From NCBI GenBank assembly GCA_015178975.1, contig WHVD01000001.1, forward strand, positions 2,976,001 through 3,040,000: DNA of 64,000 bases. The letters are read 5' to 3'. The notes beneath the pieces are model-generated. The model had not been told where the DNA came from and did no database searches. It saw only the letters and a list, made by a program, of their open reading frames with translations. This document shows, piece after piece, positions 11,781 through 22,430 of this stretch (within the stretch, counting starts at the first letter, position 1; each line of letters begins with the position of its first letter). The DNA is from Hysterangium stoloniferum (taxonomy: Eukaryota > Basidiomycota > Agaricomycetes > Hysterangiales > Hysterangiaceae). The position numbers and the translations under genes are program-made.

Positions 11781-11828
11781 AGGAGAAGCCCCCCGGCGTC
11801 AGAGCCAGTCCGGCTGGGCTTCTGTCCT
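11781..11828. other. GC-rich hairpin in intergenic DNA
   Basis: AGGAGAAGCCC pairs with GGGCTTCTGTCCT (two unpaired bases) around a GC-rich loop that itself contains AGCC/GGCT arms. It stands out in a moderately AT-rich region. No known RNA family is recognised. Confidence 0.35.
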
Positions 11829-12288
11829 CAGAGATACATCTATCCATTGAATTTCTGAGAAGTAGGTGTCACGAGTGAGTATGCAACGTCTGACGTGTGA
11901 AACAAATAGAAATTTGTGACCTGATACATAATTGTTCATACACATGAGTTAGGTTGCAAGCAGAACTTTTCCTGATGCTTTGGCCATCAGAACTCCAAGC
12001 TTTTTTTTCATATAAAATCCACATATTTAATTGTTGTAATGTCCACAACATGGGAATATATTAGTGATGTGTTCAAGTTATTTGTGCAGTTCTAAATATA
12101 ACCTCTCAGTATGATAAACCATTACATGTATTGTTACCTACCTAAATATAACCAAAGTAACAGTAAGTAAACTTGTAGAAAAGATAACCTAATAATAAAC
12201 ATATACATGAGTACACTGTGCAGAAGGCATAATATGTAAGGAAACAGCTACTCACCTCAGTCTCATATACATACATAGATACCCCAAC

Positions 12289-12924
12289 ATGCCGAAGGAG
12301 GTGTCCATCTGGTTAGGCAGGTTGAATAGCATCGTCATCACTGATTCTTTCTTTTCCCAAACCGGTACTATAGATCAGCTAGCAGAGCAACTTCCCGAGT
12401 GGTCTGAGGAACTTGTCACTATTGATGTCGCTGGAAGAGGATGTATAAGGCTAGCGTTATTCGAACGGATTCTTGACTTAGTGGCCATGCACGATGACAC
12501 GTTACAGATCTTACACGTGATCCTAGATCAGGGCAGATCGGTACCTAAGGTGGATTACCAGTATCTTTATATGCTTACACTGAAAAGATTCTATACAAAG
12601 CTTCTCCGAACCTCCCATTCGCCTACCACAGCCTGCGACATAGGCTCATTCGCTGCCATGAGAAATGAGACAAGTTGTTCATGGAAGTTCTCCACTCGTA
12701 TGACGATAAAACAGTCGAAGTCAGTTACTACCACTCGACTTGACTTCTACCTCTTGGTTCGCACAGCAAGAATATCCATCGTAGTTCACGTTCTTAGAAT
12801 ATTCTCTCTCCCTCACAATATATACTTTCTCTCCACTACTTGGCCATTAGTCCAGCTAGCTATGCAATCGGACCGTACCGCAAGGTCGATCCGCTCTTGT
12901 AATTATTTACCGATTGCACCTTAA
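12289..12924 (+). pseudogene. Fragment related to the gag-like ORF of the 17.5-31.7 kb LTR element
   Basis: The first 100 residues (from MPKEVSIWLGRLN) match the pattern of the gag-like protein at 20069-21283. Shared stretches include IWLGR, LPEW/IPEW, DDTLQILHVIL versus DDALQILHILL, and PKVDYQYLYML versus PKVDYQYMYIL. After about 12610 the similarity stops and the sequence looks non-coding. I take it as a truncated copy of a related retroelement gene, with no sign of function. Confidence 0.55.
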
Positions 12925-13654
12925 GGGTCAATCGTAATCTATACTTGATCACTTCAAACTACTAGTCAGTTGTATATCATACTATCGTTAGTCGATAACG
13001 ATCGCACATTGAGTAGTAAACTACTCGACCCTTTACACTTTGAAGGCTGAAAAAATTGCCAGGAGTTCTTTATCATGAACGTCGTAGTTGAGCTCTGCTC
13101 CGGTGAAAGTCCGGGACAGAAAAGCCACGGGGTGGACTTCTCCGTCGGAGTCCTGGATAGACAGAATGGCTCCAAGCGCATAGTCCGAGGCATCCGTTTC
13201 AACAATGAGCAGGAGGTCCGGTTTCCAATGCAACAGAATAGGAGCTGAAGAAAAAGAATTTTTTAAAAGATTGAAAGCTTTTTGACACTTATCATTAAAA
13301 TTCCACAGAGTATCCTTATGCGTAAGACGGGTAAGGGGTACCATGATGTCAGAATATCCGTGGATAAATTGTCTGTAAAAATTGGCAAAGCCGAGGAAGG
13401 ATTGTATATCTTTGACTTTTCGGGTTCAGGCCAATCTTTGATGACTTGTACTTTAGTTTCATCCATGTGTAGTCTGTCGGGTCCCATAATGAAACCTAGG
13501 TATTCCACGGAGTCCATGTCAAAAGTACATTTTTTACCATTCACGAATAAACCATGTTATCTGAGTCTCTGGAGAACTTCATGGACTTGTTTGTTGTGTT
13601 CTGCAGGGTCCTTGGAGTAGATAAGAATGTCATCCAAGTAAACAATAATGCATA

Positions 13655-15241
13655 CAGTGACTCAAAAAACCCTTCACATGTTTCACCCTTCAGACTTATA
13701 TCCCTGATAACTCAAAGAATAAAAATGCAAAAATATCAAGAATATTTGTGAATATGCACTATCATATCTAGATTATGGAGGTATGATGCCATTACATAAG
13801 CTCCAAATATGGAAATATTACAAATATTTATATACAAGAGACTCATGCGAAGGGTTTTTTTGCTGGCAACTTTGATGACTATAATGCTTACAGTCATGTG
13901 ACCTTGTTGATTGTTTACCTCCAATTGGGTCATATTAACAAAATCATGTGATGTCACATGACCATGTTGTACTGGAGTATAAATATATGGTCTTTAGCAA
14001 CCAGCAATGCTCCAAATTCCCAAAATGCACACTTTGTCTCTTGCCAGCCAGAATCATATCCTCTCATTGCTTGATGTTGGCCATTCAGCTAGCCACATTG
14101 CAGCTTTTACTGGTCATAGCATTTTCACAGTCTCTAAGCTTCACTCTAAGCATTGTTCTCATCTCTCTAAGTCCATTGGTGGTCATCCCTCAAAGCTTTC
14201 CCCTACCAACATTCACTATGCACAGCACCTCATCAGCTCTGGGAAGGCTGACACTGCTGTTGATGTGGCGAAAGCTCTTAGGAGTGTCACCAACCAGTTC
14301 ATCTGCACCCAAACTGTGTACAATAGTCTTAATATGGTTGGGAATGCCTCAATAACCCTTCTAATGTTTGGTACTTCAGATTTACATCCCTGATAACTCA
14401 GAGAATAAAAATGCAAAAATATCAAAGATATTTGTGAATATGCTCCATTATATCTATATTATGGAAATACAGTGCCATTACATAAGCTCCAAATATGGAC
14501 ATACTACAAATATTTATATATAGGAGACTTATTGGAAGAGATTTTTGGTGAGGTTTGGAGAAGGATTTGTGATGTTATGGGCTACATGCTGTGGGAAGGA
14601 CCTGGGTATTCTTTCAAGATAGATGAGAGGATGGATGGGGACCTTTATCTTAAGATTATAGAGAAGGACCTTCAAGCCAGCTTCAGCTATTATAGAAAAT
14701 ATGTGGGTGATGTCATCTTTCAGCAAGATCATGACCTTGAACATACCTGCAAGAAGGCCCAGACTTGGTTTCAAGATAATGGTTTCAATGTTCTCCCATG
14801 GCCAGCACAGTCTCCAGACCTCAACCCCATTGAACACTTGTGGGACTATGAAAAGAGGAGGCTAAGGGATACTGGAGTTGTGGGAGAGGGTGGAGGAGGA
14901 GTGGAACAAGATTGATGCAGAGGTGTGTCAGAATTTGATTGAGAGTATGCCTAGGAGGGTTGTAGCTGTGTTGAAGGTAAAGGGTGGCTATACTAAGTAC
15001 AAATATAAGTAGTTTTGTGGGTCAGAGTGGTCAGCAAAAAAACCTTCATATGAGTCTCTTGTATATAAATATTTGTAATATTTCCATATTTGGAGTTTAT
15101 GTAATGGCATCATAATTCCATATTCTAGATATGATAGAGCATATTTACAAATATTTTTGATATTTTTGCATTTTTATTCTTTGAGTTATCAAGGATATAA
15201 GTCTGAAGGGTGAAACATGCGAAGGGTTTTTTGAGTCACTG
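13655..15241 (+). mobile_element. Tc1/mariner-type DNA transposon with long TIRs
   Basis: The element starts CAGTGACTCAAAAAACCC and ends with the inverse, GGGTTTTTTGAGTCACTG. It is flanked by TA on both sides (13653-13654 and 15242-15243), the standard Tc1/mariner target duplication. The TIRs are unusually long, about 212 bp each (13655-13866 and 15030-15241). A degenerate third TIR copy lies inside (about 14347-14545). The transposase is broken. Confidence 0.9.
14007..15012 (+). pseudogene. Tc1-type transposase, disrupted
   Basis: The N-terminal part (14007-14346) encodes a helix-turn-helix DNA-binding region (ILSLLDVGHSASHIAAFTG). The C-terminal part (from about 14546) encodes GYMLWEGPGYSFKID, then DVIFQQDHD with the second catalytic Asp, and AQSPDLNPIEHLW with the catalytic Glu of a DD34E triad. 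The middle, including the first catalytic Asp, is missing and replaced by TIR-like sequence. A frameshift follows near 14880. No active enzyme can be made. Confidence 0.85.
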
Positions 15242-15482
15242 TACATCGAGCATGTTGGAGAAAATGTCATTGATAAAATGCTGAAAAACAGAAGGAGCAT
15301 TGATGAGTCCAAAGGGTGTCACCAACCACTCAAAGGCCCCATAACGGGTTCTAAAAGTGGTTTGTCATTCGTCACCTGCAGCAATCCGGACCAAATGATA
15401 TGCGTGTTTGAGATCAATTTTGGTGTAAATCCAGGCATTCCGTGGGGCATCGAGCAGATCAGATATAAGTGGGAGTGGATAC

Positions 15483-16181
15483 TTATCCTTTTTTGTGACA
15501 GCATTGAGTATTGAATTGGATGATGTAGTCCGTGATGTGCTGCGTGTCCTTCATATGAAGATTTGTGAGACTATTCTCGGCTTCTCCTGTTGGGTCATAT
15601 GGGCCAAAGTTGGTTTCAAGCTCCATAACGAAAGCATCCCAATCTTTGAGCCAAAGTGGTGGCTCTTCCTCAGAAAGTCCGCTAAAAGCCAGTTTGAACC
15701 ATTTCAATGCGGATCCCGACAAGTATGAAAGTGTGTAGTTGACTTTTTGGGAGTCCATGGGAAATGCGGTGGATCAATCGCGGAAATTGAAGCGACATTG
15801 CATGAGGAAAGTAGAGAGTTTATTGGGATTGGAACCCGTGAAGAGTTCCGGAGCATTGACTTTTGACCATGGAGGTTCTTGTTCCTTTTTCTTTCGTTCT
15901 TCAAGCAGGTGCATCATAAATTTATCTATAGTGCCTGCTAAACATTCAGAAGTAGGATCCTCCATGTGCAGTCGCTGGTTAGGTGGAGGATTTTCGACAC
16001 CTTTGCCCTTGTCGGGTGCCACAGATTCGTCCTGGTTTTCCGGGACTTCTTCGATACGGGCTTCTTCCATGGGTTCCGACTGGTTTGCAAGCGTCTGGCT
16101 GGTATACAGAGTTAATGGGGAATGAGGAGTCAACGGTCCAGGTAATGATGCCTGTACATTCGCTTTTCTCCTTGGTGGCAT
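15483..16181 (-). pseudogene. Ty3/gypsy gag (family A), truncated
   Basis: It begins MPPRRKANVQASLPG, and the N-terminal region is rich in Pro, Ser and Glu. The capsid-like part has PELFTGSNPNKLSTFL, VNYTLSYLSGSALKWF and FGPYDPTGEAENSL. An in-frame break lies near 15770. The frame then jumps into RT sequence, so the C-terminal capsid and zinc knuckle are deleted. The start matches the gag start of family B (22309: MPPRKKDAKPSG). Confidence 0.75.
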
Positions 16182-16204
16182 ATTGAAAACAATCTGCGAG
16201 TCTT

Positions 16205-16215
16205 AGTCAGAAAAT
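16205..16215 (-). promoter_or_regulatory. Self-complementary primer-binding site, family A
   Basis: In element orientation the LTR ends in CCTAACA, then GT, then ATTTTCTGACT. The exact reverse complement, AGTCAGAAAAT, occurs inside the same LTR (plus-strand coordinates 16558-16568), downstream of its TATA box. This is the arrangement of Tf1-type self-priming elements. Confidence 0.7.
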
Positions 16216-16217
16216 AC

Positions 16218-17061
16218 TGTTAGGATACACACACAGGGCGGGTCTCCAGAGAAACCTGCAGGATATCCAGTAGGACTTGGCTTCAGCTTATAGGCTGTGC
16301 CCTTGCTAGATCGTGTCGTCCAATTTTGAACAGGTGGACAGGAATCCCGGGAAGTCCGGGTGGGGTTCGTGGGTCGTAGGTTGTAGGTCAGAGGTTGTAG
16401 GTCAGAGGTTGTAGGTCAGAGGTCGTGGGTCGTAAGTTGAGGTAGTTGAGAGAGATAGATGCACCGGAGCCCGTGGGCTCCGACTAGCATGAGCGGTGTG
16501 ATAAGAGTAGGGTTTTTAGAGTGGAAAATATATTAGATTACTGGGGAATCTAAGCTAATTTTCTGACTGGATTGTATGTACAACATCTGCCAGTTTAAAT
16601 AGACTGTGGAGTGAATGACATACCAAATCCAGTAATGATGAAACAAAACTAACAAAACATAAAACGGGAATAGTAAACACCAAGTTTGGTGTTAAGAATG
16701 GGACGGAACGGAGCGGAGTCTGAATCGTGACAAATCATAACCCATAATGGGAAACGGAGCAGGAGTGGAGTCCAAATTGTGACAGGTCATTTGACTAAAA
16801 TGGGAATGGAGCTCAGTTAGAGCAGTGACGGGATTCTGAGCAGGGTCCAGTGACTGATGCGTGGGACGAAGATGGACATAGACAGAGATGGAGTCCGGGG
16901 AAGTCTGGTGACTGAGATGTGTTGTAATGAGGTCGAACGTAACAAGTCTTGACATACGGAGTCCGGGCAGGAATTCCTATAAACAGACAATTGGTGCGTG
17001 TAGGGTGTGGGTGCATACGAGTTAGTACCCAGAGTCCGGCGGGATTTGTCCAGTCGTAACA
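16218..17061 (-). repeat. 5' LTR, family A
   Basis: In minus orientation it runs from TGTTACGACTGG to GTATCCTAACA (844 bp). It contains a TATATTT/TATA-like promoter region, a 16-bp tandem (GTTGTAGGTCAGAGGT, about 16378-16430) and the shared motif near its 3' end (16273-16300). It matches the solo LTR at 53491-54299. Confidence 0.85.
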
Positions 17062-17451
17062 GCATCACAAAATACTCCCATGCATTCAAGAATGCTCACA
17101 TGTAATAATACTCCTGCTGCATCACAAAATACCTCCATGTATGTGACAAAATACTCCTGTGTGTAAAAATATGTCCATGCATCACATAATATGTCTGCAC
17201 ATCATATAATACTTCTGCACCTGTTACAAAATACTCCCACAGTGTTAAAAAGACCCCTGTGAGTGCAGAAATGCTCCTGCAAGTGCAAAAAGCTTCCAAA
17301 TTTTCTTCCACACTGACTAATAAGCCTCATTGGAAATTCAGGCACTAATGCACCCTCATTGGGAGAACTCACCCTCATTGAGATTGGCACTTATCAGGCT
17401 TTTGGGTGCCTTTTGGCACACCATCCACTGTACATATATGATGGGAAAATA
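17062..17451. repeat. Degenerate minisatellite (CACAAAATACTCC units)
   Basis: Imperfect copies of a roughly 20-28-bp unit like CACAAAATACTCCCATG run through the first 250 bp. These are followed by a segment containing CACCCTCATTGGGA. The same order of blocks occurs at 50190-50410 and, inverted, at 62580-63050, so this is part of a dispersed composite repeat. Confidence 0.6.
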
Positions 17452-17503
17452 GCTTCCAGAAGTTGTAACTCCACCAAGTCTTAACTTTGAAGACCACACA
17501 TTG
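17452..17503 (-). pseudogene. PD-(D/E)XK-like gene copy, 3'-side fragment
   Basis: It matches the intact gene around 45390-45443 (exon 2, including the GAAGACCACACATTG stretch). It ends exactly at the 5-bp target site CATTG of the large LTR element. The continuation is at 31705. Left of 17452 the similarity is lost. Confidence 0.75.
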
Positions 17504-17729
17504 TGTGAGAGGTATGGCAAAATATACTCAGGAAATATAGTCTGGATGAGCTCATACTATATTTCCATTATTATTTCTACTTTCTCTCTATTTCATTATA
17601 CACTTATAATTAGTTCGATGACCTATGTATGCAGTACATCGACTCTTGTGGGCACATACATGCCAGACTTATGTATTCTAGCACCCGTAGTTAGAACTCA
17701 GACACTTTTTACCCCACAACCACAACTTA

Positions 17730-19593
17730 CAGTGAGGGACAAAACCCTTCCAATGATTTTTAATTGTGCAAAGATTCTTGAATAACTCAAGAACCACTGT
17801 AGATACAGACCTGAAATTTGGTGGTTGGTTAGGTCTACATGTTTTCTATATGCCCTTAAAATATTATGACATAAGCATTAGTATTTCCCATGCTATAAAT
17901 AAAATAATAATAAAATCACATTGGAAGGGTTTTGTCCCAGTCACATGATTAACACAAAACCTTATTGATTATCAGCAAATTGTTCGGATCTGCAAGCCTG
18001 GGGGACCACAGTGCGATGACTCTCAACACTTGGAGCGAATGCCACTAAGAGTTGAGCAGGTAGAAGTTAACCGGTGATATAGCTAGGTTTCCAGATGAGG
18101 TCTTACTCTCATCTGGATGTAACTATATACTAAGATATATGGTCTGTGCACTTGGTTTGACGGAACTAAGGGAACACTAAACTAAATATAGCTAATCACA
18201 TGTGTGAACCAGACCGGAAACATACATTCACAATACGAGGTATGATATAATACTAATCGTAATCATCATACTCTAACACAAATAAGGTTTTGTTTAATCA
18301 TGTGACCTGTCAAAATTAGATATATATATAGCTGTTCACTTTCTAGTTCAACAAGATCCTCACAACTCAACATTCTACACCATGAAAGCTCTTACTCCTC
18401 CTCAGGTTAGCCACATTCTCATTTTGCTCAATAAGGGCAAGTCTACTTCTCAGATCTCTGCAATCACTGGCAGAGATCTGTTTACTATATCCAGAATTCA
18501 CTTTACCCATTGCCCATCACTTGCCAAAGCACCTGGTAGCCATCCATGCAAGCTTTCTCCCTCAGATATTCATTATTCCCTCTAACAAATCACTTCTCAG
18601 AAGGCAGAACATCCCACTGAGGTGACCAAAATCCTTCAAAATATGACTGGACAGTCCATTTCAGTGAAGACTGTTCATAGAGCACTCAAGAAGGCTGGAA
18701 TGAGGGCTGTGGTGGAGAGAAAAGGCCTTTACTCACTAAAAGGCATAGGAAGGCAAGGATGGACTTTGCTCTGGCACACAAGGACTGGACTGTGGATGAT
18801 TGGAAGAGGGCTGTTTGGTTAGATGAGACAAAAATCAATTGTTTGGAGTCAGATGGGAGGAAGTAGGTGTGGAAAAAGGCAGGAGAGGGGCTCAGTGATA
18901 GGGTGGCTGAGGGTACAATCAGGTTTGGAGGAGGAAATCTGATGTTGTGAGGCTGTATGTTGTGGGAAGGACCAGGATATTCCACCAAAATTGATGGAAG
19001 GATGGATGCTGACCTTTATGTTAGCATTATGGAAGATGAACTCCAAGAAATCATGGAGTATTATGGCAAGAACACAGGAGATGTGGTCTTTCAGCAAGAC
19101 AATGACCCCAAACACAAGAGCAAAAAGGCCACCAATTGGTTTAAAGACAATGGATTTGTGGTCATGGTATGGCCACCTCAGTCTGCTGACCTTAATCCAA
19201 TTGAACACCTCTGGTATTACCTCAAAAGGAGGCTGGGTGGCACCCAAGAGTATTCATGAGTTGTGGGTGAGGGTTCAGACAGAGTGGGAGAAGATCCCTG
19301 CCTCTACTTGTCAGAACTTGATAGAGAGTATGCCTGGAAGGGTTGAGGCTGTTTTGAAGGCCAAGGGAGGCTATACCAAGTACTAGATTGTTTAATTTGT
19401 ATTTCTTTTATACCAGGGACAAAACCCTTCCAAAGTGATTTTATTAGTGTTTTATTTATAGTGTGGGAAATACTAATGCTTATGTCATAATATTTTAAGG
19501 ACCAAATTTCAGGTCTGTATCTACAGTAGTTCTTGAGTTATTCAAGAATCTTTGCACAACTAAACATCATTGGAAGGGTTTTGTTCCTCACTG
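17730..19593 (+). mobile_element. Tc1/mariner-type DNA transposon inside the 5' LTR
   Basis: It starts CAGTGAGGGACAAAACCC and ends in the inverse, GGGTTTTGTTCCTCACTG, with TA on both sides (17728-17729, 19594-19595). The TIRs are long, about 200 bp, and inner copies of ACAAAACCCTTCCAA mark their ends. About 310 bp between the left TIR and the transposase (about 17968-18286) have no counterpart in the right half and look like a further insertion. Confidence 0.9.
18382..19386 (+). pseudogene. Tc1-type transposase (DD34E), broken
   Basis: The ATG at 18382 opens an N-terminal DNA-binding domain (HILILLNKGKSTSQISAITG), which is interrupted by a stop near 18583. The middle (18622-18840) reads KILQNMTGQSISVKTVHRALKKAG and then a VWLDETK-like site in a shifted frame. 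The C-terminal half has DVVFQQDNDPKHKSK (second Asp) and SADLNPIEHLWYYLKRR (Glu). It ends GGYTKY* at 19386. Several stops and frameshifts inactivate it. Confidence 0.85.
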
Positions 19594-19995
19594 TACCCAG
19601 ACACCAGTTAGTGTCCTGTAAGTTGTGATTGGGGTATTGTCTCGACCATCACAGATGGGCTTTAACTATATATGCAATCAGAGTTTTGAACTGTATCAGT
19701 CAAAACTCCATCTATATCTCAATCTGCGTGGACTACATCTGGACTACTCTATTATTTGACTCTCTCGTTACTCTCTTCTACACTTAAGCAGTCATTCAGA
19801 ATTGTACTTAACAGTCAATTCCCTTTATTTGTTTTAGCTCTCTACTCTACTTTAGATAGCTATTTCACTCAACTGTATTGAACTAAGTAGTCAATATGTG
19901 TTCGGTCTGTATTAGACTTAGACACTCCGTGTTGTACCTAAACGGTCGATATTCTTCATATATAGAACAGTTAGAACTTCCACCATTCTTCACAG

Positions 19996-20011
19996 TGGTG
20001 ATCCGGGCCGG
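19996..20011 (+). promoter_or_regulatory. Candidate tRNA primer-binding site
   Basis: One base after the 5' LTR the sequence reads TGGTGATCCGGGCCGG. The leading TGG would pair with a tRNA 3' CCA. No matching complement is found in the LTR, so this family appears to be tRNA-primed, unlike families A and B. Which tRNA is not determined. Confidence 0.5.
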
Positions 20012-20068
20012 ACTGCTCTTTCCCTACGAAGAAAACATTACTCTACAACTATTAAATTCTAAGCACAA

Positions 20069-21283
20069 ATGACCACTGGCAAGAACCAAACACCGAGATC
20101 TTCAACAACCCCGAGTAGTTCAAAACCTCATCAAAGACCTGCTAGTCTAGAACCACCCCATAACATCACCATGAGGAAGTCTTCATTGACTTTTCAAAGA
20201 CCAGCCCTTCCTGGGAATTCCCCCAGAGCAGCAGCTGGACCATTGATGGATACTCCCCCTGATCCACATGAGGAACGTCCACCAACTGGGCAGTTGAGTA
20301 CCCCTGGAGCTAATGTTGAGCCTACCTGTGCACCCAAGCCCGTTCTCTCATTCCCACCAAGGCAGGTCATCCTCAAGCAGTTCCTTGGGGGTCAAATGGT
20401 TTACGCTGAGCCTATCAATGTGAAGTGGGACATGTACTACACCGATCAAATCTCTGCCGATCAGCTTACTCCTTTTGTGGAGGAGTATGATATGGATTAC
20501 CCTTCCTTACTGGTGACTGTAGCAATCTGGTTAGGTCGTTATCAGGCCATCTTATCGGCATAGGACTTATTCACGCGACCAGGAACCCTCAAGGATCTGA
20601 CCCGCTCAATTCCCGAATGGTTGAGTGATGTTACATCCATTATAGAAGGGGGAAAGACAATTCTTAGGTGGGAAGTGTTCTCTTTATTCCTCAAAGTGCT
20701 TTGTGCATACGATGATGCACTGCAAATCCTTCACATCCTACTCAGTGGGAATCATATCATGCCCAAGGTTGACTACCAGTATATGTACATCCTAATGTTG
20801 GAGGAATCTCTAAATGGAGTCACAGGAAATGTATCATTCACGTACTTTACCCTAAGGGGCCGGTTGAAGCGAAATCAGAGGAGGCTCGATAAAATGATTT
20901 TGGTGGTGCTTTACCCTTATAATAATTCGATTCAAGTGCCCGATTCACCTGTCTCCACAACTAATTCATTTGTTTGCAACCTAAATAGGTCTCCTGATAC
21001 TCGTTTCCTCCATTCGCTCAATCGTCCTGTCATTTTGCAAGACTTCCCATTGGATATGAGGATGCAAGTTGCAGATCATCTCCAGGAAAAGAGGATTGAA
21101 GTCTGCACTCCCTTCCATCAGCCTCAGCCACATCGGCCTTTCAATATGATCAAAATCGAGAAAGAAATTGTGATGGAACCCAACCCTGCACCCCATCAGG
21201 GGATCCATTGCTCTCATGTTGCGTTTGAAAGAATTTCGGATAATCCTAACTTTGGTGATGAACAACCCGCAATTAGGAATTGA
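20069..21283 (+). pseudogene. Gag-like protein of the large LTR element, one in-frame stop
   Basis: It starts MTTGKNQTPRSSTTP with a Pro/Ser-rich N-terminal domain. It continues through VILKQFLGGQMVYAEP, MDYPSLLVTVAIWLGRY, a TAG at 20561-20563, and then DLFTRPGTLKDLTRSIPEW, ALQILHILL and PKVDYQYMYIL to 21283. Length, position after the primer site and the related fragment at 12289 support a gag role. No zinc knuckle is visible. A Gly/Pro/Ser-rich linker (PGGPPNSSSRSSNSSDYGG) follows near 21440-21480, just before the inverted LTR insertion. Confidence 0.65.
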
Positions 21284-21522
21284 TCAGTCACCAACAGGGG
21301 TCGACCGTCCTTCTCCACTGCATTCACCGAGGGTATAGCTGGTCAGGTTGCTGGTCGAGGATTGCTGAATCCAGACGATCCCTGCCATTCCCTGCCATTC
21401 CCTGCTGATCTCCTCGAATCCCTTTCTGCCACCAGGAGGACCCCCTAACAGTTCATCCAGGAGTTCTAATAGTTCAGACTATGGAGGGAATTTGGAATGT
21501 GGGGGGCATCACGGTGGAGTAC

Positions 21523-22261
21523 TGTTATGACCATGTCACAACCATTCAGTCCTGAGGTTATCACCACCTATTGACGATTCAAGTTATCGTTCAAGTCACC
21601 ACATCGGAAACCATCGGCCTCCCAATGCTGACGTATGCTTTCATGGTGATCAAACTCCATTTATGCCCACATCAAAATATACTTGTACTATCTGGTTAAA
21701 CTTTGATACGTCCCTTTTATTATGATGATCTGTTCTATTCTATGTTTCACATATGTCTATATATACTTGTAACCCTCGAACTATTTCCTTTTCCTGTAAT
21801 TCCACTCTCGGTTATCCTATCGGCCTCCGAACTAATCATACATTTCCCATTCCTAGTCAAGCTTATTGTCAATACCGTTTCCGCTCTTCTCCTAGTTAGT
21901 ATTTTCTAGACGCCTGATACTTGTATATGAACCTGCTGTAGTTGTAGTTACTAGGCAATCAGAATATCGACTCAGAATACCCTCTTATGCCTCTAGCAGT
22001 CTCATACTAAGAATCCCCTCATCCACCTTTGCATGCACTCACCCACTCTCAGTCCCCGACCCCTTGGCCCGACACTCGACTTATCCTTTGGTCCCGATCA
22101 GTATCTCACCAAAAGGAACTCGTTAGGATTAGTCTTCACCCATCTGAAATTTAAGGACACTCTACAGATATTTGCGAGGGTGCAGCACATAAGCTGAAGC
22201 CAAGTCCTTCCGATCGGTCCCTGTTGGCCAACTGACAGTAGTCAGTTTTCAGTTCTTAACA
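21523..22261 (+). repeat. Family-B LTR, plus orientation
   Basis: 739 bp from TGTTATGACCATGTC to CAGTTCTTAACA. It contains the AATCAGAATAT site (21957-21967) and the shared LTR motif (22181-22207). It is nearly identical, in opposite orientation, to 22431-23169 and to the solo LTR at 61457-62191. Confidence 0.85.
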
Positions 22262-22430
22262 GTATATTCTGATTTCACTCACATTTTCCGTTTAATCATG
22301 CCTCCGAGAAAAAAAGATGCCAAGCCAAGTGGCAAAGCAGAATCTTCCACTCTCAAATCTCCTTTCCTGTATACAGCCCGAGCTACTCTGAGAACCCCAC
22401 TACCAGAAACCTCCGAAGAATCTCACTTTG
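22262..22430 (+). other. Family-B internal start: primer site and first gag codons
   Basis: GT then ATATTCTGATT (22264-22274) follows the LTR and is the reverse complement of AATCAGAATAT in the LTR. An ATG at about 22309 starts MPPRKKDAKPSGKAESS, a gag N-terminus. It is cut off after about 40 codons by the inverted LTR. Confidence 0.7.

Larger units (their letters stand above)
10567..12288. other. Intergenic region leading into the transposon cluster
   Basis: About 1.7 kb upstream of the kinase-like gene. No supported gene. It holds two strong inverted repeats (listed separately) and becomes AT-rich from about 11.9 kb, where repeat-derived sequence begins. Confidence 0.4.
13033..15520 (-). 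pseudogene. Ty3/gypsy reverse transcriptase and RNase H, split by Tc1
   Basis: The right part (15242-15520) encodes an RT core like [20 protein letters not shown] and ends at DIFSNMLDV. The left part (below 13655) resumes with a YLDDILIYSKDP-like motif and VEYLGFIMGPDRLHMDE. RNase H follows with ETDASDYALGAILS and NYDVHDKELLAI. Frameshifts and the Tc1 insertion make it non-functional. The mobile element inserted at a TA inside the coding sequence. Confidence 0.75.
12966..17061 (-). mobile_element. Internally deleted Ty3/gypsy element (family A), nested by a Tc1 element
   Basis: In minus orientation the order is 5' LTR (16218-17061), primer site (16205-16215), gag (16181 to about 15483), then a jump directly into the reverse-transcriptase core (from about 15520) and RNase H (to about 13033). 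The 3' end is lost near 12966. The zinc knuckle, protease and first part of RT are deleted. A Tc1-type element (13655-15241) splits the RT just before its catalytic motif. The family is Tf1/sushi-like by its RT sequence and its self-complementary primer site. Confidence 0.75.
17504..19994 (+). repeat. 5' LTR of the large retrotransposon, interrupted by Tc1
   Basis: It runs from TGTGAGAGGTATGG to TTCTTCACA. Removing the Tc1 element at 17730-19593 and one TA gives a sequence nearly identical to the 3' LTR. The 3' LTR therefore preserves the empty insertion site (CTTACCCAG near 31293-31301). Confidence 0.9.

Noticed and set aside
12640-12965. Possible LTR downstream of the gag-like fragment
   Set aside because: No TG..CA pair, TSD or second copy can be shown.
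17968-18286. Possible solo LTR inside the second Tc1 (TGATTATCAGC to CTCTAACA)
   Set aside because: TG..CA ends are present, but no matching TSD and no second copy in the window. Kept only as an unexplained insertion.
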